Below are positions 23,386 to 34,323 of a stretch of DNA of 64,000 nucleotides, one piece after another. The stretch spans positions 868,001-932,000 of the forward strand of contig JALUTQ010000026.1 of NCBI GenBank assembly GCA_032718865.1, read 5' to 3'. The notes beneath the pieces were generated by a model. That model did not search any database. It had not been told where the DNA came from and worked only from the letters and a program-made list of their open reading frames with translations. Within the stretch, counting starts at the first letter, position 1, and every line of letters starts with the position of its first letter. The DNA is from Tilletia caries. Its lineage: Eukaryota; Basidiomycota; Exobasidiomycetes; Tilletiales; Tilletiaceae. The translations under genes and the position numbers were made by a program.

Positions 23386-24216
23386 CCTTTCAGCAAGGGA
23401 ACTGGAGGAGCCGTAAGGCCCCTTCGAAGCAACCTGAATGTGCACTGCGAGGGAGTAAGGGGCTGAGGAGCAGCGGCGCCGATGGTGCCGGTGTTTGGTC
23501 GTTCCTCGTCTACGCCCCGAGTCACCGGGAGGGCAGGTTTATCCAGCTTTTGACCCAGGTAATTAGGTCGAGCCTCAAAGTTGTTGTCCAAAACAGATGC
23601 GTTGACGTTGTATTACACTGCCATAGCCATAACACTGCTGCCTCCCACGTCGGACACGCTTGCTTCTTTCTTCTTCTGCAAAACCCGTCTCGCTGGCCTC
23701 GGGGCTCAATCTCTGCAAACCCCGTATCGCTTGCCTCGGGGCTCAATCTTCTAGCGTTCCAGCTTTGAGCAGCCCCGATCAAAATGATACGCAAATGTGC
23801 CGCTGCGTTACTGCCGGAAGACACCAGCGGCCAGCGCAAAGGATTTCCATTCACCAGCCTCATCAAGCGGGCATCGAACGCCGCAAACACGTATGAGAGC
23901 CAAGACTTCCGGAGGTCGGGGCGCAAGAAGACCCAATGCTCAGCTGAGATGCTTTCTGAGCCGAGCGCGGGAACAGCCGTGCTCATTTACGTACCCCCTC
24001 CTTTTCCCCTTTTGACGCAACGCCTCGTCACAGGCTGTTCCGGCTCGGAGGCCCACTTGCAAAGCACCCCCAAAAATGGAAGAAAAGACGCTGAGGGTGC
24101 GTAAAGAGAATACGAGCGATTACTGAATGAGCGCGCCTTCCTTTTGGCCTTTTCTATCGTTTCAGACGGCAATGTCCCATTGCGGCTCGTTCCTAATATA
24201 TGTAGGCCTCAGCGCA

Positions 24217-27200
24217 TGGTATCACCAACCCCGGCTGATCTAACCACCAGCCAATACGGCAAATGAGAACCGGGGTCCAATTGAGCCCAATTGGCTGGTT
24301 GTTGTGCTGCGTTCGCCAATTTCGTCAACCTGGCGCTGTTGCTACTCGAGCAAGTGATCTAGACACGTGGCATCCGGCATCCCGCAGGCATCCCGCTTCC
24401 TTGCTGTCTTGCTGTTCCTTCCTTTCTCCCAATCTCTCCTGCTCAAAGATACTCATCCACGATGGTCGACAAAAGGTATCATGGAGCCCAAGGTATAGAG
24501 TGATATCTAAGCCGCTTCGGGTGTGTTTGGGCGGGCCTGGTGCTCATTGGGACCATCACCTGCTCTTCAAAGATAATAGACACTGACTTTTCCTTCTTCC
24601 GGCTTGATAACTGACCCATATTTCAGGCGACCATCAAGTATCAACTGTTACTGTCTTCTTGCTGACTTCTATTGCTTTAAACGTTATTCTGGCACACAAG
24701 AGCCCGAACACCAGCTGATTTGGACCGTTTCTTGTCTTAGGGTGCGCCGACAAAGATTGACGACTTAGATGCTGGCTCACGCTCTCCTTCCAGTCCACAT
24801 CCCAGCTCACCTTCCCTTTCCTCTGCTGCCTCCTTCCCCTTCTCGCATGTAGTCACAGTGAACTTCCATTAAATGGGTACCTTTTCCCCTGATTCTGTTG
24901 CGGTTTTAACGCTCCTTCCCCCTCGACGTCGAATCCGTCTCGCTCACCAGCTTCTTCCTGTTTCCATTTCAGCTTGCATTCATTCGCAGCGGTATGTGCA
25001 GCTATCAAATTTCTCACAGAGCTGCTTCATGCACTGACGAACCACTCCAGCTCGTCCTTTCTTGCCTTCGCAGCCTGGTTGCGCTTCCAGGTTGTGATAT
25101 GGTCCTGCGTTTTCAATTCTGGTGAGCATCTACTTTTTACCCTCCCTGTCCGCTGACTACAACATAACATCCTCCCAAACAGTGACTTACTGCTTCAGTA
25201 TCATACTGAGGTGCTCCAGAGCGTATGTCGTGTCTCCGACACCTTCCAGTAGATCTTAGCACATGTCATTTCTGTTTGGGGTCAATCCACTCTTTCTTCG
25301 CTACTATTTTCCCTGTCCCACTCCGTTTTCTGATTCGATTCTCAGTATGAAAGGCTCTATGAGCTCGCAATGATCACATCCATCGTCTGCATTCGGTTTT
25401 CTGTTGTGTTCTAGGGTGTTGAACAACCGGGAGTGCTTAGTATCATACAGGGTGGATCAATGGACTACAGGGAAGTCCGGGAACATCACACTCGACCATG
25501 CAACCATTTCAGGTATTAATACAACATACAAATGGTGTCCAATTGCTCATAGTATCCTAGAGACCTCGCCTGCCAACTTTGAGAGTGTTCAGAGCAGTAT
25601 TGGCGGAGGGGTGACCATCAACGTTTGAGGTAGGGTATGTGGTTAACATTCGGTTAACACTAGGAACCCGTTTTTCATCACCTGTTCAATCAATACTGCT
25701 CAGAACATGCTGCAACTTGGCAGGCAAGGTCTCTGGGATGATACGAATAGACGGGTACCATTTTTGTTGTGTGTTGATTTCTGAATAGTTCTATGGTCGT
25801 GTATAGGAGTTCACGATTTCCAGACAATGACACGATGTGTAGCCCTAGACACTTCTGGGCATACCAAATTACTAAGTGCACCTGAACTTCTAACACCCCA
25901 AACCTCAACACAAAAATGGATGGGCTCGAAAGGTATGTTTATTGCGAGCTCATAGAACCTTTCAGACTGAGATTTGGGTCAGAGAATGGGGAATGGTAAG
26001 GCAAAAATGATGTGTATTAAGTCGAACAGGATAGAAACAGAAATGGCATATGCCTAGGAGCGTTAAAGAGTCAGAGCAACACCGGAAAAGTTTCACGAGC
26101 ACCAGAGTACCCTATGAAGTCAGGTAATGCTGTATAGAGAGTGTTAAGACGATGTGGGCGGTGAAAAAACAAGAAAGTGTGTGCTCACCGTTGATCGGAG
26201 GATTTGGAGGTACCTGACGTCGCCAAAACGCAACCAGAGCCTGGAAGGAGACCCAAGATGGCGGGAATAGTATATAAGTATATAGAGATACTCTGTGAGA
26301 AAGTTTGAAGGCGTACGTACCGTCCTGTAGGTATGGGAACTGAAAAGGAGACGGGCACCAGGAGCAAAAAGGGCTGAATGAGATCAGAACGGTAGCAGAG
26401 GAGCAGAGTGAACGCGAGAAGAGAGAAAAGAGCTTTATTCCAAAGAACTATACTGTAAAGATATATGGGAGGAGTAGGAGATGATCAGGAAGAAGAGAGG
26501 GTGAGCTATTGAGACGGATGGGGCAGAAAATTTGAGCATACGCATGCCATCCAAATGCCAACAGCACGCAGGAGAGGCGAAGTATAATCCAAAAGACTTC
26601 AAAATTGATCCAGTACCTCGTAAAGTATCCCTGCGATAGATGTGAGTCAGTCAGTGTAGAAAAACTAGACAGGAAAAGATATGGAACGGTCACAGTGACA
26701 GCAGAGTTGAAGAGTGGGGAGAGTCCGTTGTCTTTGAAAGGTAGTGACGAGACGCATAGGAGGGTCGCAGCAACACAAGAAAGACATCGCTGGATCCAGT
26801 CTACGATATATACTTACAGAGTCAGAAAATGCTGTCTGGGGAGTGCTGTGATGGTGTGAGCGGTCAGAAAGCGAGCAAGTATGTACATACCATGGAACCT
26901 GAAAATTGATGGCATCCATGGAGCTACGAACGCAACCAGACGCCTAGGAGAAGCAAAAACGGGCGAGAATGGTCTGTAAGCATAACAAGGTACTCTGTAA
27001 GAATTTTTGCAGGCGTACGTACCGTTTGACCGGTATGGGAGCTGAAAAGGAAACAGAGAGAAAAGGTCGAGATGGGCCCAGCGAATTCGCAAGGGCGGTA
27101 GAGGGGCTACATCGCAGCTGTGAGATGAAAAGAAGCTGAATTGCAAAGCTCCATAGTGTAGAGACGTATGTGAGGAGCAAGGGATGAGCAGGAAAAACAG

Positions 27201-27853
27201 AGGGTGAGCATGTAAGATGGATGATGGATGGAGAATATGAGCCATATGTCACCCTCTGGTCATCAGCGCACAGAGAGGAGAAACACTGTCTAAGTACCCA
27301 GAAAGCACCTCCTACGTCAATTAATACTTCTACTATGGATCAGGATCAGCCAGCATTGAGGATACTGCGCAGGAAAGGTACGGAATGGGTCAGTGTCACG
27401 GCCGAATAGAGGAAGAGTGAAGAGTCAGTGTTGATCAGGTTACAAAGCGCAACTGATGGCCAACAAGAGCTTCTGGCGCTCCTAAAAAGAACGTAGAGGA
27501 GCTTGAGCATTACCTCTGGAGCTCAAGCCCCTTGTCTACCACGGAACAGGTTGGATGGGAAGGCTTTCATCAAGGCAGAGGGGAGGAATAAGGATCTGAG
27601 CAAGGAGGGCTGACGCTGAGAGCTGCCCGCCACGTGCCCCAAGGCTGGCCTTGCCGGGACTGTACCGGTTGACCGAGATGGGCCGTCGGCGCCTCGGCGG
27701 CAAGCTGAGAGCTCATCTCATGGGCAACCTTCCCCAGGAAATGAGGTTGACGCAGTTGACGACTTGAGCGCAAAGAAGTGCCAATTTGGTTCAAACGCTG
27801 GCTGATTTCATTTTGCCGAAAGGGTTGGGTTATGAACATGCCTTAGGTGGTAT
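24217..27853. mobile_element. 3.6 kb insertion with TIRs and 6-bp target duplication
   Basis: The insert 24223-27847 (3,625 bp) is flanked by TGGTAT at 24217-24222 and 27848-27853. Its ends begin CACC on both strands and stay alignable for about 75 bp (CGGCAAATGA on the left, CGGCAAAATGA on the right; both then reach CCAATTGG or CAAATTGG), that is, degenerate terminal inverted repeats. The diverged paralogous segment at 48.2-48.5 kb runs straight through the same point (gca-TTAAAT-aacgcaacaaac, 48409-48414), giving an empty site of exactly six bases. No transposase frame is visible, so the element is non-autonomous or decayed. Inside are three diverged copies of one module (see separate entry). 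Confidence 0.75.
24870..27430. repeat. Three diverged modules: one plus, two minus, forming a giant palindrome and a tandem
   Basis: Module 1 (about 24870-25628, plus) and module 2 (about 26700-25675, minus) are inverted copies meeting near 25650. Conserved stretches include gaaaggctctatgagctcgc against gaaaggttctatgagctcgc, and gtcatttctgttt against gccatttctgttt. Module 3 (about 27430-26850, minus) is a direct copy of module 2 (gtacgtacgcc, gagctgaaaagga). In each module splice-like borders stay at the same places: ttcag, a 19-nt block, gtatgt or gtacgt, then ctcacag or cttacag, a block of about 100 nt, gtgagca or gtatgta, then a final acag. The blocks between them diverge and frames are broken in module 3, so no protein is called. 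Confidence 0.65.
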
Positions 27854-27906
27854 AACGCAACAAACAAATGAAGAAACAAACAAACGATCAAATGCACACA
27901 AAAACC

Positions 27907-28541
27907 AACACCGTGCCGCCCACGCATGCACCGCCGCACCAAACGCCATGATGGGATTCGAAACCTCTTGGCTGCGGCAATCAGACGTATCAAGGACTCC
28001 ACGGCGGTCATCGAGCCCCGCATCGAAGAGCGGGCAAGTCAGCACCGCAGCGACATGCGCGTGTCTGGTCCTGCTGCTCCCTCGGGCGGGCTGGTGGAAT
28101 ACGACCTCACCTGCATTTCGGTTCACTCAAAGGACGCACGGACAAAGCACCGATCGAGGGAGGTCAAGGAGGTGATGGAGGAGCATGGATTTCGGGCAGC
28201 GGTGGAGAAGGTGGTTGAGCTACAGATGGAGGCTGCGGCGGAGAAGAAGAGGAAGAAGTATGCGGGCATTATTACCCTGGCATTCCAGCCATTGGTGATT
28301 ACGTTGGATGGGACCTTGAACAAGGAGACTGCGGCAACTTTCAAGCACTGGCGTTCGTTGAGCCCTTCGTGGTCCTCGGTCAGTGCTGCGATTGCGTGCA
28401 CACTCCTCCGTACCCGCGCTGAGACCTACTGCCTTTGGTGACTCCGGTCGCCTGAGGTAGTGGGAGTGCGGTTTATTGGTTGTGAAATCATGTAGTTATC
28501 CTTCTTTCCTACCACCACCATCCCCCCCAATCCAAACACCG
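27907..28541 (+). mobile_element. 5'-truncated non-LTR retrotransposon (LINE) with target duplication
   Basis: The insert 27914-28534 is flanked by AACACCG at 27907-27913 and 28535-28541. The paralogous region at 48460-48466 has one uninterrupted AACACCG, so this is a second insertion into the same ancestral sequence. It carries only the C-terminal part of a LINE-type protein. There is no poly-A tail; the 3' end is accaccaccatccccccc. 5' truncation is the usual result of target-primed reverse transcription. Confidence 0.7.
27926..28441 (+). pseudogene. LINE polyprotein C-terminal fragment
   Basis: A 171-codon frame beginning MHRRTKRHDGIRNLLAAAIR. It resembles the region after the reverse transcriptase in restriction-like-endonuclease LINEs: R-H-D/N-x-I-R-x-L, then RSDMRV, then a hydrophobic strand GLVEYDLTCIS, then a helix with AAAEKKRKKY. 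D (RSDMRV), D (EYDLT) and K (KKRKKY) are placed as in a PD-(D/E)XK-type nuclease core; this assignment is inference from the pattern. No reverse transcriptase domain remains, so it is a dead fragment. The last about 20 residues run into non-homologous sequence. Confidence 0.6.
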
Positions 28542-28545
28542 AGAC

Positions 28546-29523
28546 ACTGTGAGCTCGTTACACGCAGAAACGATTCCTTCGCGGCGGTCAAACCCAACGC
28601 TTCCAAGAACTTGAGCGCCCCACCAGACAATGCCGATGATGGGCTGGTCATCGACTTCTGATATTGTGCAGTCCTTATTCTGGCCTTTTTTATAGGCGCG
28701 GAACAAGGCGCAGAACCAGGCTCGCCCTACACCTAATGCACTATACCCACGCACACGTATAGGCGTTAGGTTCAATGCGCTCATGGATGGTGCAAGGGAA
28801 GTACGGTACTCCGAGGAAGGAGGAAAGGGAGAGCGAACAGCAGCGGCAGGGACTCCGTTGTCGGCTTTCAAACATTGAGCCTGCAGAAAAAGGGCAGAGC
28901 ACGTCTGGGTCTTGGTGGGAAACGTCACTTCAGATTTTGGACGAGCACAAGCGAAATGGAAAGAAGGAGAGAAAGAACTCACAGCCAAGCTGGTCCAACA
29001 CTCCCGACTGTAATTCTGCTCGTGTACGCGGCGCCACTTGGGAAGAGGGATCAATCCCAAGCAATGGGACCTCCGGTAGGTGAAGGCTGAAGCTGAGTCT
29101 GTGGAGAGAAAAATGGGTTTGAGAGGTCAACGGTACATAGTCAATAGTCAACGATTGCGCGTTTCGCTCGATGAGTAGCGTCCCTTCCCTTCTCCCTTTG
29201 CGCAAGTAGCAGCTCCAGGCAGTCAAGCGAGGCCACTTCAGCTTCCGACCTCGGCAAGTTATCTTCAGCTATCTGGAAAGCGTTACGATCGAATTACTCG
29301 GAGGAAAGGGACAAGGTGACAGCGGAGTTGATGATTGAGCACTCGGCCGTCCAGAAGCAAGCATTGAAGGGAATCAGGGCTTTTGTGGAGGGGCCAAGGC
29401 AGCAAGGGAGAGCGGTACGTCCCCGCGGAAAGGCTGAGCTGGACTTGAGCAGGGCCAGAGCTGCGGATAGCCGCGACGAGCGCCTTCCTGTCCTGAGCAG
29501 CGACGGTAGAAATGCTGTCCTCT
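28546..29523. other. Intergenic; first 100 bp are ancestral paralog sequence
   Basis: 28542-28640 continues the segment shared with 48467-48560 (agacactgtgagctcgt, aagaacttgagcgcccc). The rest shows no gene, RNA or element that I can support. Confidence 0.45.
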
Positions 29524-29960
29524 TCAGTTGCCCTGCGGGCACCGAATGTCGTAGCAGCGGCAGCGACGCAGGCAGTCTTTAGAGGCGCCACATTCGTTCT
29601 GGAATTTTTGCTGCGAGGAAAGTCAAGCCGTCAGCGATTGTTCGGCAAGATATGCGGCAGAGAGACAGGTGCACCACCCGTACATTTCTGTCGGCGGCGT
29701 GATACCAGCTCGAAAGCACTCGAAGCAAAAGAAGCACGTATCAATGCAGTGCGGGTCCGAGTTATCGTTCATGCATACACTGTCTCGACAGGCTACGCGC
29801 TGATGAGGTTTTGAAGACGATTCGAGTGGTAGAAGATGAGGATCAGCGGGAGGGAAAGACGAGACCGGAGGCCGTTATGATCACTCACTTCTTCGAAAGT
29901 CGGATCTTCAGCAATTACAGAGGCGAGAAGCGTGGCTGCGAAGATAAAGACGAGCTTCAT
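29524..29960 (-). pseudogene. Cysteine-rich secreted protein (family A), reading frame broken
   Basis: A clear paralog of the gene at 17628. Exon 1, 29889-29960, encodes MKLVFIFAATLLASVIAEDP and ends EE-gtgagt. Exon 2, 29684-29799, has six cysteines (CRDSVC, CIDTCFFCFEC). Exon 3, 29524-29610, has QKFQNECGASKDCLRRCRCY and ends D-I-R-C-P-Q-G-N. Exon 2 is 116 bp to its conserved gtacgg donor, so it ends in phase 2, while exon 3 needs phase 0 to read its cysteines; the paralog has a 114-bp exon 2. I found no alternative donor or acceptor that repairs this. Either the gene carries a frameshift, or an assembly error or unusual splice exists. A TATA box (tataaa, 30084-30089, minus) is intact. Confidence 0.6.
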
Positions 29961-30083
29961 TCTTGTGGCTTTGGCGAGATTTTCCTTGAGGTCGAAGGGA
30001 AAGAGGGAAAGTTGGAAGGAGAACTAGGAAGGAGGAAGTTGAAAGAGGGAGCACATGTCAGACTCCAATGAGCACTTCACTGA

Positions 30084-30089
30084 TTTATA
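30084..30089 (-). promoter_or_regulatory. TATA box of the broken family A gene
   Basis: TATAAA on the minus strand, about 124 bp upstream of the ATG at 29960. Confidence 0.5.
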
Positions 30090-30670
30090 CAGGCGCGATG
30101 ATCCCAAACTCACCGAGGACTTTGATGAGGGTCTTCAGCACTTCTCGGAGGAGGCTTTTAACGACAGCCGGCCGTCCGAGCGCCCAGTTATGAAATACGA
30201 ACGCGTTTCACATCTTGGCGAACGGAAACAGTCGCACGAAGAGGGGGAATGAGATGGCTTGATTGCGGCCGAGTCTAAGAGAAAAAACTTAACAAATCTT
30301 GCATCAGCATCTGGGAACTTGGGATCAGGAGGAGGGGAGATGAGTTGAAGGCACAGGGAAGGCCTTGAAATCTATGATGCGATGATGATGCCCAGGGAGG
30401 TTTCGCTGTCGAATCTGGCATCCTTCTACACGTAGAAATGTATTGTAGGTTTATTCGACATGATGCATGATGATTTCAGGTACCAACGAACAAAATCTCC
30501 GGACTTAAGTAGTCACTTACCTGGAGCCCGGACTGCCCCCTCTGCCATCGTTATCGAAAGGGCATAAGCCTTCTTGGCCCGCTCCGTCGTTCCCTTCATA
30601 AGCTCTCCGGACGCCGTTTCCCTCATTTCAACTCCCAGCTCACCTCTCCTGGCTTGACCGTGGAATGCAC

Positions 30671-30885
30671 ATAAATAGCGTGTACTTCTCCCCTCTTCTC
30701 TCTGAATCGGACGCCCTTACGTTCTTCCCTACCATTACCGCTTCCTCCCTGCACTCCTATCCCATTCTACCAACCTTTATTGGTGAGTAGTCTGATGGGT
30801 CTGTCGCTGTCCTCACCCTTGGTGCGCGACAGATACCCACCTCCGCCCCCCTAATGCGTCCTCTTGCATTTTGGCTGATACACAG
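30671..30885 (+). promoter_or_regulatory. TATA-like box and 5'-UTR intron of the next secreted-protein gene
   Basis: ATAAATAG at 30671-30678; a good GT-AG intron (gtgagt at 30783, tacacag ending 30885) lies in the leader, 62 bp before the ATG at 30948. Confidence 0.45.
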
Positions 30886-30947
30886 AAGCCTTCCGTATAC
30901 CGACCGCCCGCTCGCCTGAAAATCCTCGCCCATAGCAACATCCTACG

Positions 30948-31491
30948 ATGAGACTCAGGCTCGCACTCCTTTCCTTTCTGCTCACCTTGCTCACGGTGTC
31001 GCTGCCCGTTTCTCTCGCCGGGGTGAGTGACTCGAACGACTGGGTACCCTCAGGCCTCAGGGTGAACGCTAAAAATGGTTCATCTTACTACTGGGAACGC
31101 GTTCCACAGCAGGGCTTATGCGACCAGTGCTCAAATGCAAAGGATCCAACAGCTTGCCGCGAAAAGTGCTTCAAATGCGGCTGGGACGCAGCCAGGGGCT
31201 ATCTCACTTTGGTAGGTCTTTTTCTCACATCCCCTTTCAGTATAGCTGCTGACTATCAGCTATCTCGCATCACCATTCCACTTCCTTCCGCTTTGCTATC
31301 TCTGCCCTCTGTCCCGCGCTGCTCGGACTGGCCCTTCGTCTGTTCAGAAAGGCCCCAGAATCGACTGCAAGAAAGCTTGCCGTACCAACAAGGATAAGGA
31401 TTGCAAACAGAAGTGCTTGGCATCTCAGAAAGCGTGCTGCAGCGACTTCTTCGGCTGCTGCCCATACTACCCTGAGTCCCTTTGCGTTTGA
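30948..31491 (+). CDS. Small secreted cysteine-rich protein (family B)
   Basis: Exons 30948-31022, 31110-31211 and 31348-31491 (106 residues). Exon 1 is a 25-codon signal peptide (RLRLALLSFLLTLLTVSLPV). Exon 2 has CDQC, then C-x3-C-x2-C (CREKCFKC). Exon 3 has CKKAC, CKQKC, ACCSDFFGCCP and a final C-V. Intron 1 (87 bp) keeps the frame open if retained; I treat it as spliced because it has gtgagt and ccacag and because all related genes split here. The gene at 56613-57159 aligns cysteine for cysteine, including CC-x4-G-CC-P. Family unknown to me; probably an extracellular disulfide-rich protein. Confidence 0.8.
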
Positions 31492-32532
31492 AGATTCGGA
31501 CCGGACGATGTGAGTGCAGGTTCATGCTGCCATCCGCTTCAGCTATTTCAGATACCCAGACTTCAAATGCCTTTCCCTCACTATAGCTGGAGCGCCCCTC
31601 GACGTGGTGTCTTGCGTGATCTACCCACGCTGCTTCCCTTCTTCACGAACCCGCAACAACTGAATGCCCACCCGCCAGCAAACCCTGCACTGGCCTCCTT
31701 CACCATCCTCAATCGATTTCATGTCCCAGCGACTTCTGCCTGCCTTCCCGCCCAGCTACCCCCGCCATCTCGCAGATTCGCAACGAAACGCGTTCCACGA
31801 AGCAGGGATACAATCACTCGACCTCCGCTTCTTTGCTCACGACATCGCCCGCTTCCCGCTCCGTTTTCTTTCTTTCGACGAAGCATGTTAATCCCGCCCT
31901 TTGGCCCCTGGCAGGCCTGCTGTAATTGCGTCCCGACATAGCAAACGAGTCATGTCCAATTTTGCCCGCCAACTCGCAGATTCATAACGAAACACGTCCC
32001 AAAAGGGGGAGGGATCGCTCTATCCCTCCGTTTCTCCGACCCACGACAACCACCGCGCCGTGCCTTGCTCCCTCCGTACTGTGATGTGACCCCGTTTTTT
32101 TCAATGGTAACACCGGTTAACTTGTCTGGCCAACTTGTGGCACAGCGTGTACAGAGAGAAGTTGGGCAAGAGCGTCCCCTTCCATTAGTTTCGCTCTCCT
32201 TGCTCCTGCAGCACTTTCCTTCGCAAGGCATCTGCGTCCCACAGCCAGCTTACTCCCGCGCAAGACCGTCAGATTCCTGCCAACTTTCTTTTTGTGTCGA
32301 CGAGCATGCTGTGCCGCCCCTTTCTTCTGTCCATGCCTGAACTGCGTCCCATGTAATAGCATTGATTGAACGCGACATGTCTCCAGGTCCAAAAGAAAAA
32401 AAGGGCGTCCGACATGAATGAGAGATTGTGTTCAGATTGGGTTTGAAGAGGAGCAGCGCCGGGAGTAAGAGGGGGAGATACAGAAGGAAAAAAAGCTTTT
32501 AGGAAGAGTCGTGTTGGAGGGCGGTATCACTT
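31492..32532. repeat. Gene-free region with a diverged direct duplication
   Basis: Segments at about 31768-31940 and about 31969-32350 share blocks in the same order: ctcgcagattcgcaacgaaa against ctcgcagattcataacgaaa, then gtcgacgagcatg-type and tgcgtccc blocks. The second copy is longer. No coding sequence can be supported. Confidence 0.4.
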
Positions 32533-34069
32533 TCAGGAGCCCTCCTCGAAGTCGTCCGAGTTCTGAAAAGAGAAAGGCAGGTGATCAGCACAAAGGGTAC
32601 AATCTTACAAGAAGAAGCAAGGACAGGTGCTCACCTCGAAGTAGTACTGGATGGCCATCTCGACGTTGCGTCCGCACATGAGGTAGGACATGATGGCGCG
32701 TTCCTCGGGAATGCCCATGGCTGTGATCTGCTCGATGTTGCCCCGGTCCTCCTCGGTGAGTTGGACTTGCTGTCCCTGTTGATGACCTCGAACGCGTCAG
32801 TACCAAAAGAAGGAGGAAGAAGATTGATACCAAGGGAAGAGAACGCACCTCGCCTCCAAAGTCTTCACCCATGAGCTCATCCAACCCCTCCTCGCCACCC
32901 TCGCCACCAAGAAGCGGGCCCATCATCTGCCTCAAGCGATTCATGACCTCCTGCGGATCATTCTCCATGGCCTGCGCCAACGCGGGGTTCGCCTGCGCAA
33001 TCTGCTGCATCAGCGGCTGGAGCGCAGCAGGGTTCTCGACAATCAGCTGACGGAGCTGCTCCATCATGGCTGGGTTGCCTAGCATTTGTTGGGCGGCGGC
33101 GAGTTCTTCGGAGTCGGGTCCACCTGCTGCGCCACCGGCACCACCTGCTGCGCCGGCTTGTCGTCGGAGGGCGGAGAGTTGGGCTGCGAGACCGCCTGCG
33201 CCTGCTCCACCAGCACCAGCTCCAGCACCGCCAGCGCCACCACTCCCTGCGGCTGCTGCGGCTGCTTCGAAGAGGTTGCCTGTGCGTTGGGCTGTGGGTG
33301 CGCTGGGTGCGGTTCCGGTTGTGGCGGCGCGAGCGGGAGTGGCGGGTGTGCCAGTCGCGCCTGCACCGGCACCAGCACCTGCGCCACCAGCAGCAGCGGG
33401 CGCGTTCGCGGACTCGGGAATGCCCTAGTCGAACCCACAAGAGACGCGTCAGCAAGTTCGCACTGTATACACACAAAAGAAAAGGGAAAGACTGACAGTG
33501 AGAAGGTACTCGTATGCGCGGTCGGGGTTGTTGAACGCAGCGCGCATGGCACGCATGACTTCCTCGCGTGTTGATCCGCTCATTTCTACGAGGTTCTGGA
33601 CTGCGGATTCGAGGGCGGGCCCGGAGAGGAAGGAGGTGCCCATGGGCTGGTCGGCTACGGGCGCTGCTGCTGCTGCTGCTGCTGCAGTAGCGGGGGCAGG
33701 AGCAGAGGCGGGTGCAGGCGTAGATTCAGCTGTGGTAGAGGCGGGTGTTGCTGTTGAATCTGATGGGGCGGTGGCTGCAGCTGTGGATGAGGACGATGAC
33801 TCGGCGTTGGATGTGGTAGTGGCAGGTGGAGCGGGGGCGGGCTTTGGCTTGGACACCATGACGACGAGGAAGTCCTTCTCCTTGATGTTGCACTCCTGGA
33901 TGGTCTTGTCGTCGGTGAGGATCTTTCCTGAGAAGATGATCTTCTGCTGTGCGGTGGGGTGGCCCTTGAGTTCGGTGATCTTCTGCTTGAGGGCGGCGAT
34001 GCTGTCTGTGTTCTCTGCGTCGAGCTGGAAGGTGCCCCCGGAGAGCGGCTTGATTGTGATGCGCACCAT
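32533..34069 (-). CDS. RAD23: UV excision repair/proteasome shuttle protein Rad23
   Basis: Four exons: 33497-34069, 32849-33424, 32635-32775, 32533-32562 (439 residues, phase 0 at each junction). Domain order is diagnostic: N-terminal ubiquitin-like domain (1-75, MVRITIKPLSGGTFQLDAEN), an Ala/Ser/Pro linker, UBA1 (about 148-191, ALESAVQNLVEMSGSTREEV), an Ala/Gly-rich linker, the XPC/Rad4-binding STI1-like region (about 305-355, NPAMMEQLRQLIVENPAALQ), and UBA2 (about 391-430, TEEDRGNIEQITAMGIPEER). Rad23 stabilises Rad4 in nucleotide excision repair and ferries ubiquitinated proteins to the proteasome through its UBL. The start is 254 bp from the start of eIF3m on the other strand, so the two share a promoter region. 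Confidence 0.96.
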
Positions 34070-34323
34070 CTTTTCTGTCTATGGAGAGTGAGTGAGAGAG
34101 TGAGTGGTGGTCTGAGCGAGCGAGCGAGAGGGAGGGAAACGCGAGTCAGTCGCTGACGCCAAAAGTGGATGTGCGTCACGTGCTGCTGTTTTTGAAAATA
34201 CCTGCGATTGTGAAAAGCAGCGAAGAAGCTCGGCCTGCGCCCTGCCTGCTTTCCTTTCGTTTCTTCCCTCTCATCTGCTGCACGACGTCGAGCTCATCCT
34301 CATCCTCATCGTCAACAGCAAGA
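34070..34323. promoter_or_regulatory. Bidirectional promoter, Rad23 and eIF3m
   Basis: 254 bp separate the two start codons. It holds a gagtgagagagtgagtgg purine repeat and tcatcctcatcctcatcg pyrimidine repeat near the respective starts, and a cgtcacgtg motif at about 34173. Confidence 0.5.

Larger units (their letters stand above)
19485..24044 (-). repeat. Left arm of 4.56 kb inverted duplication
   Basis: This arm is the reverse complement of 41186-45749 at about 99% identity; paired coordinates sum to about 65231-65234 along the whole length, with single-base indels only (for example in the aaaacccg run near 23690). Identity falls in the last about 230 bp at the low-coordinate end and stops near 19485. 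At the other end it stops inside ggctgttccggc near 24044. Each arm holds one Ser/Pro-rich 395-residue frame and one secreted-protein gene. The arms are separated by 17.1 kb containing Rad23, eIF3m and the MULE. Confidence 0.95.

Noticed and set aside
33066..34091. Long plus-strand frames of 120, 162 and 197 codons opposite Rad23
   Set aside because: Ala/Gly/Cys-rich mirror images of the Ala/Gly-rich Rad23 linkers; no domain and no start context.
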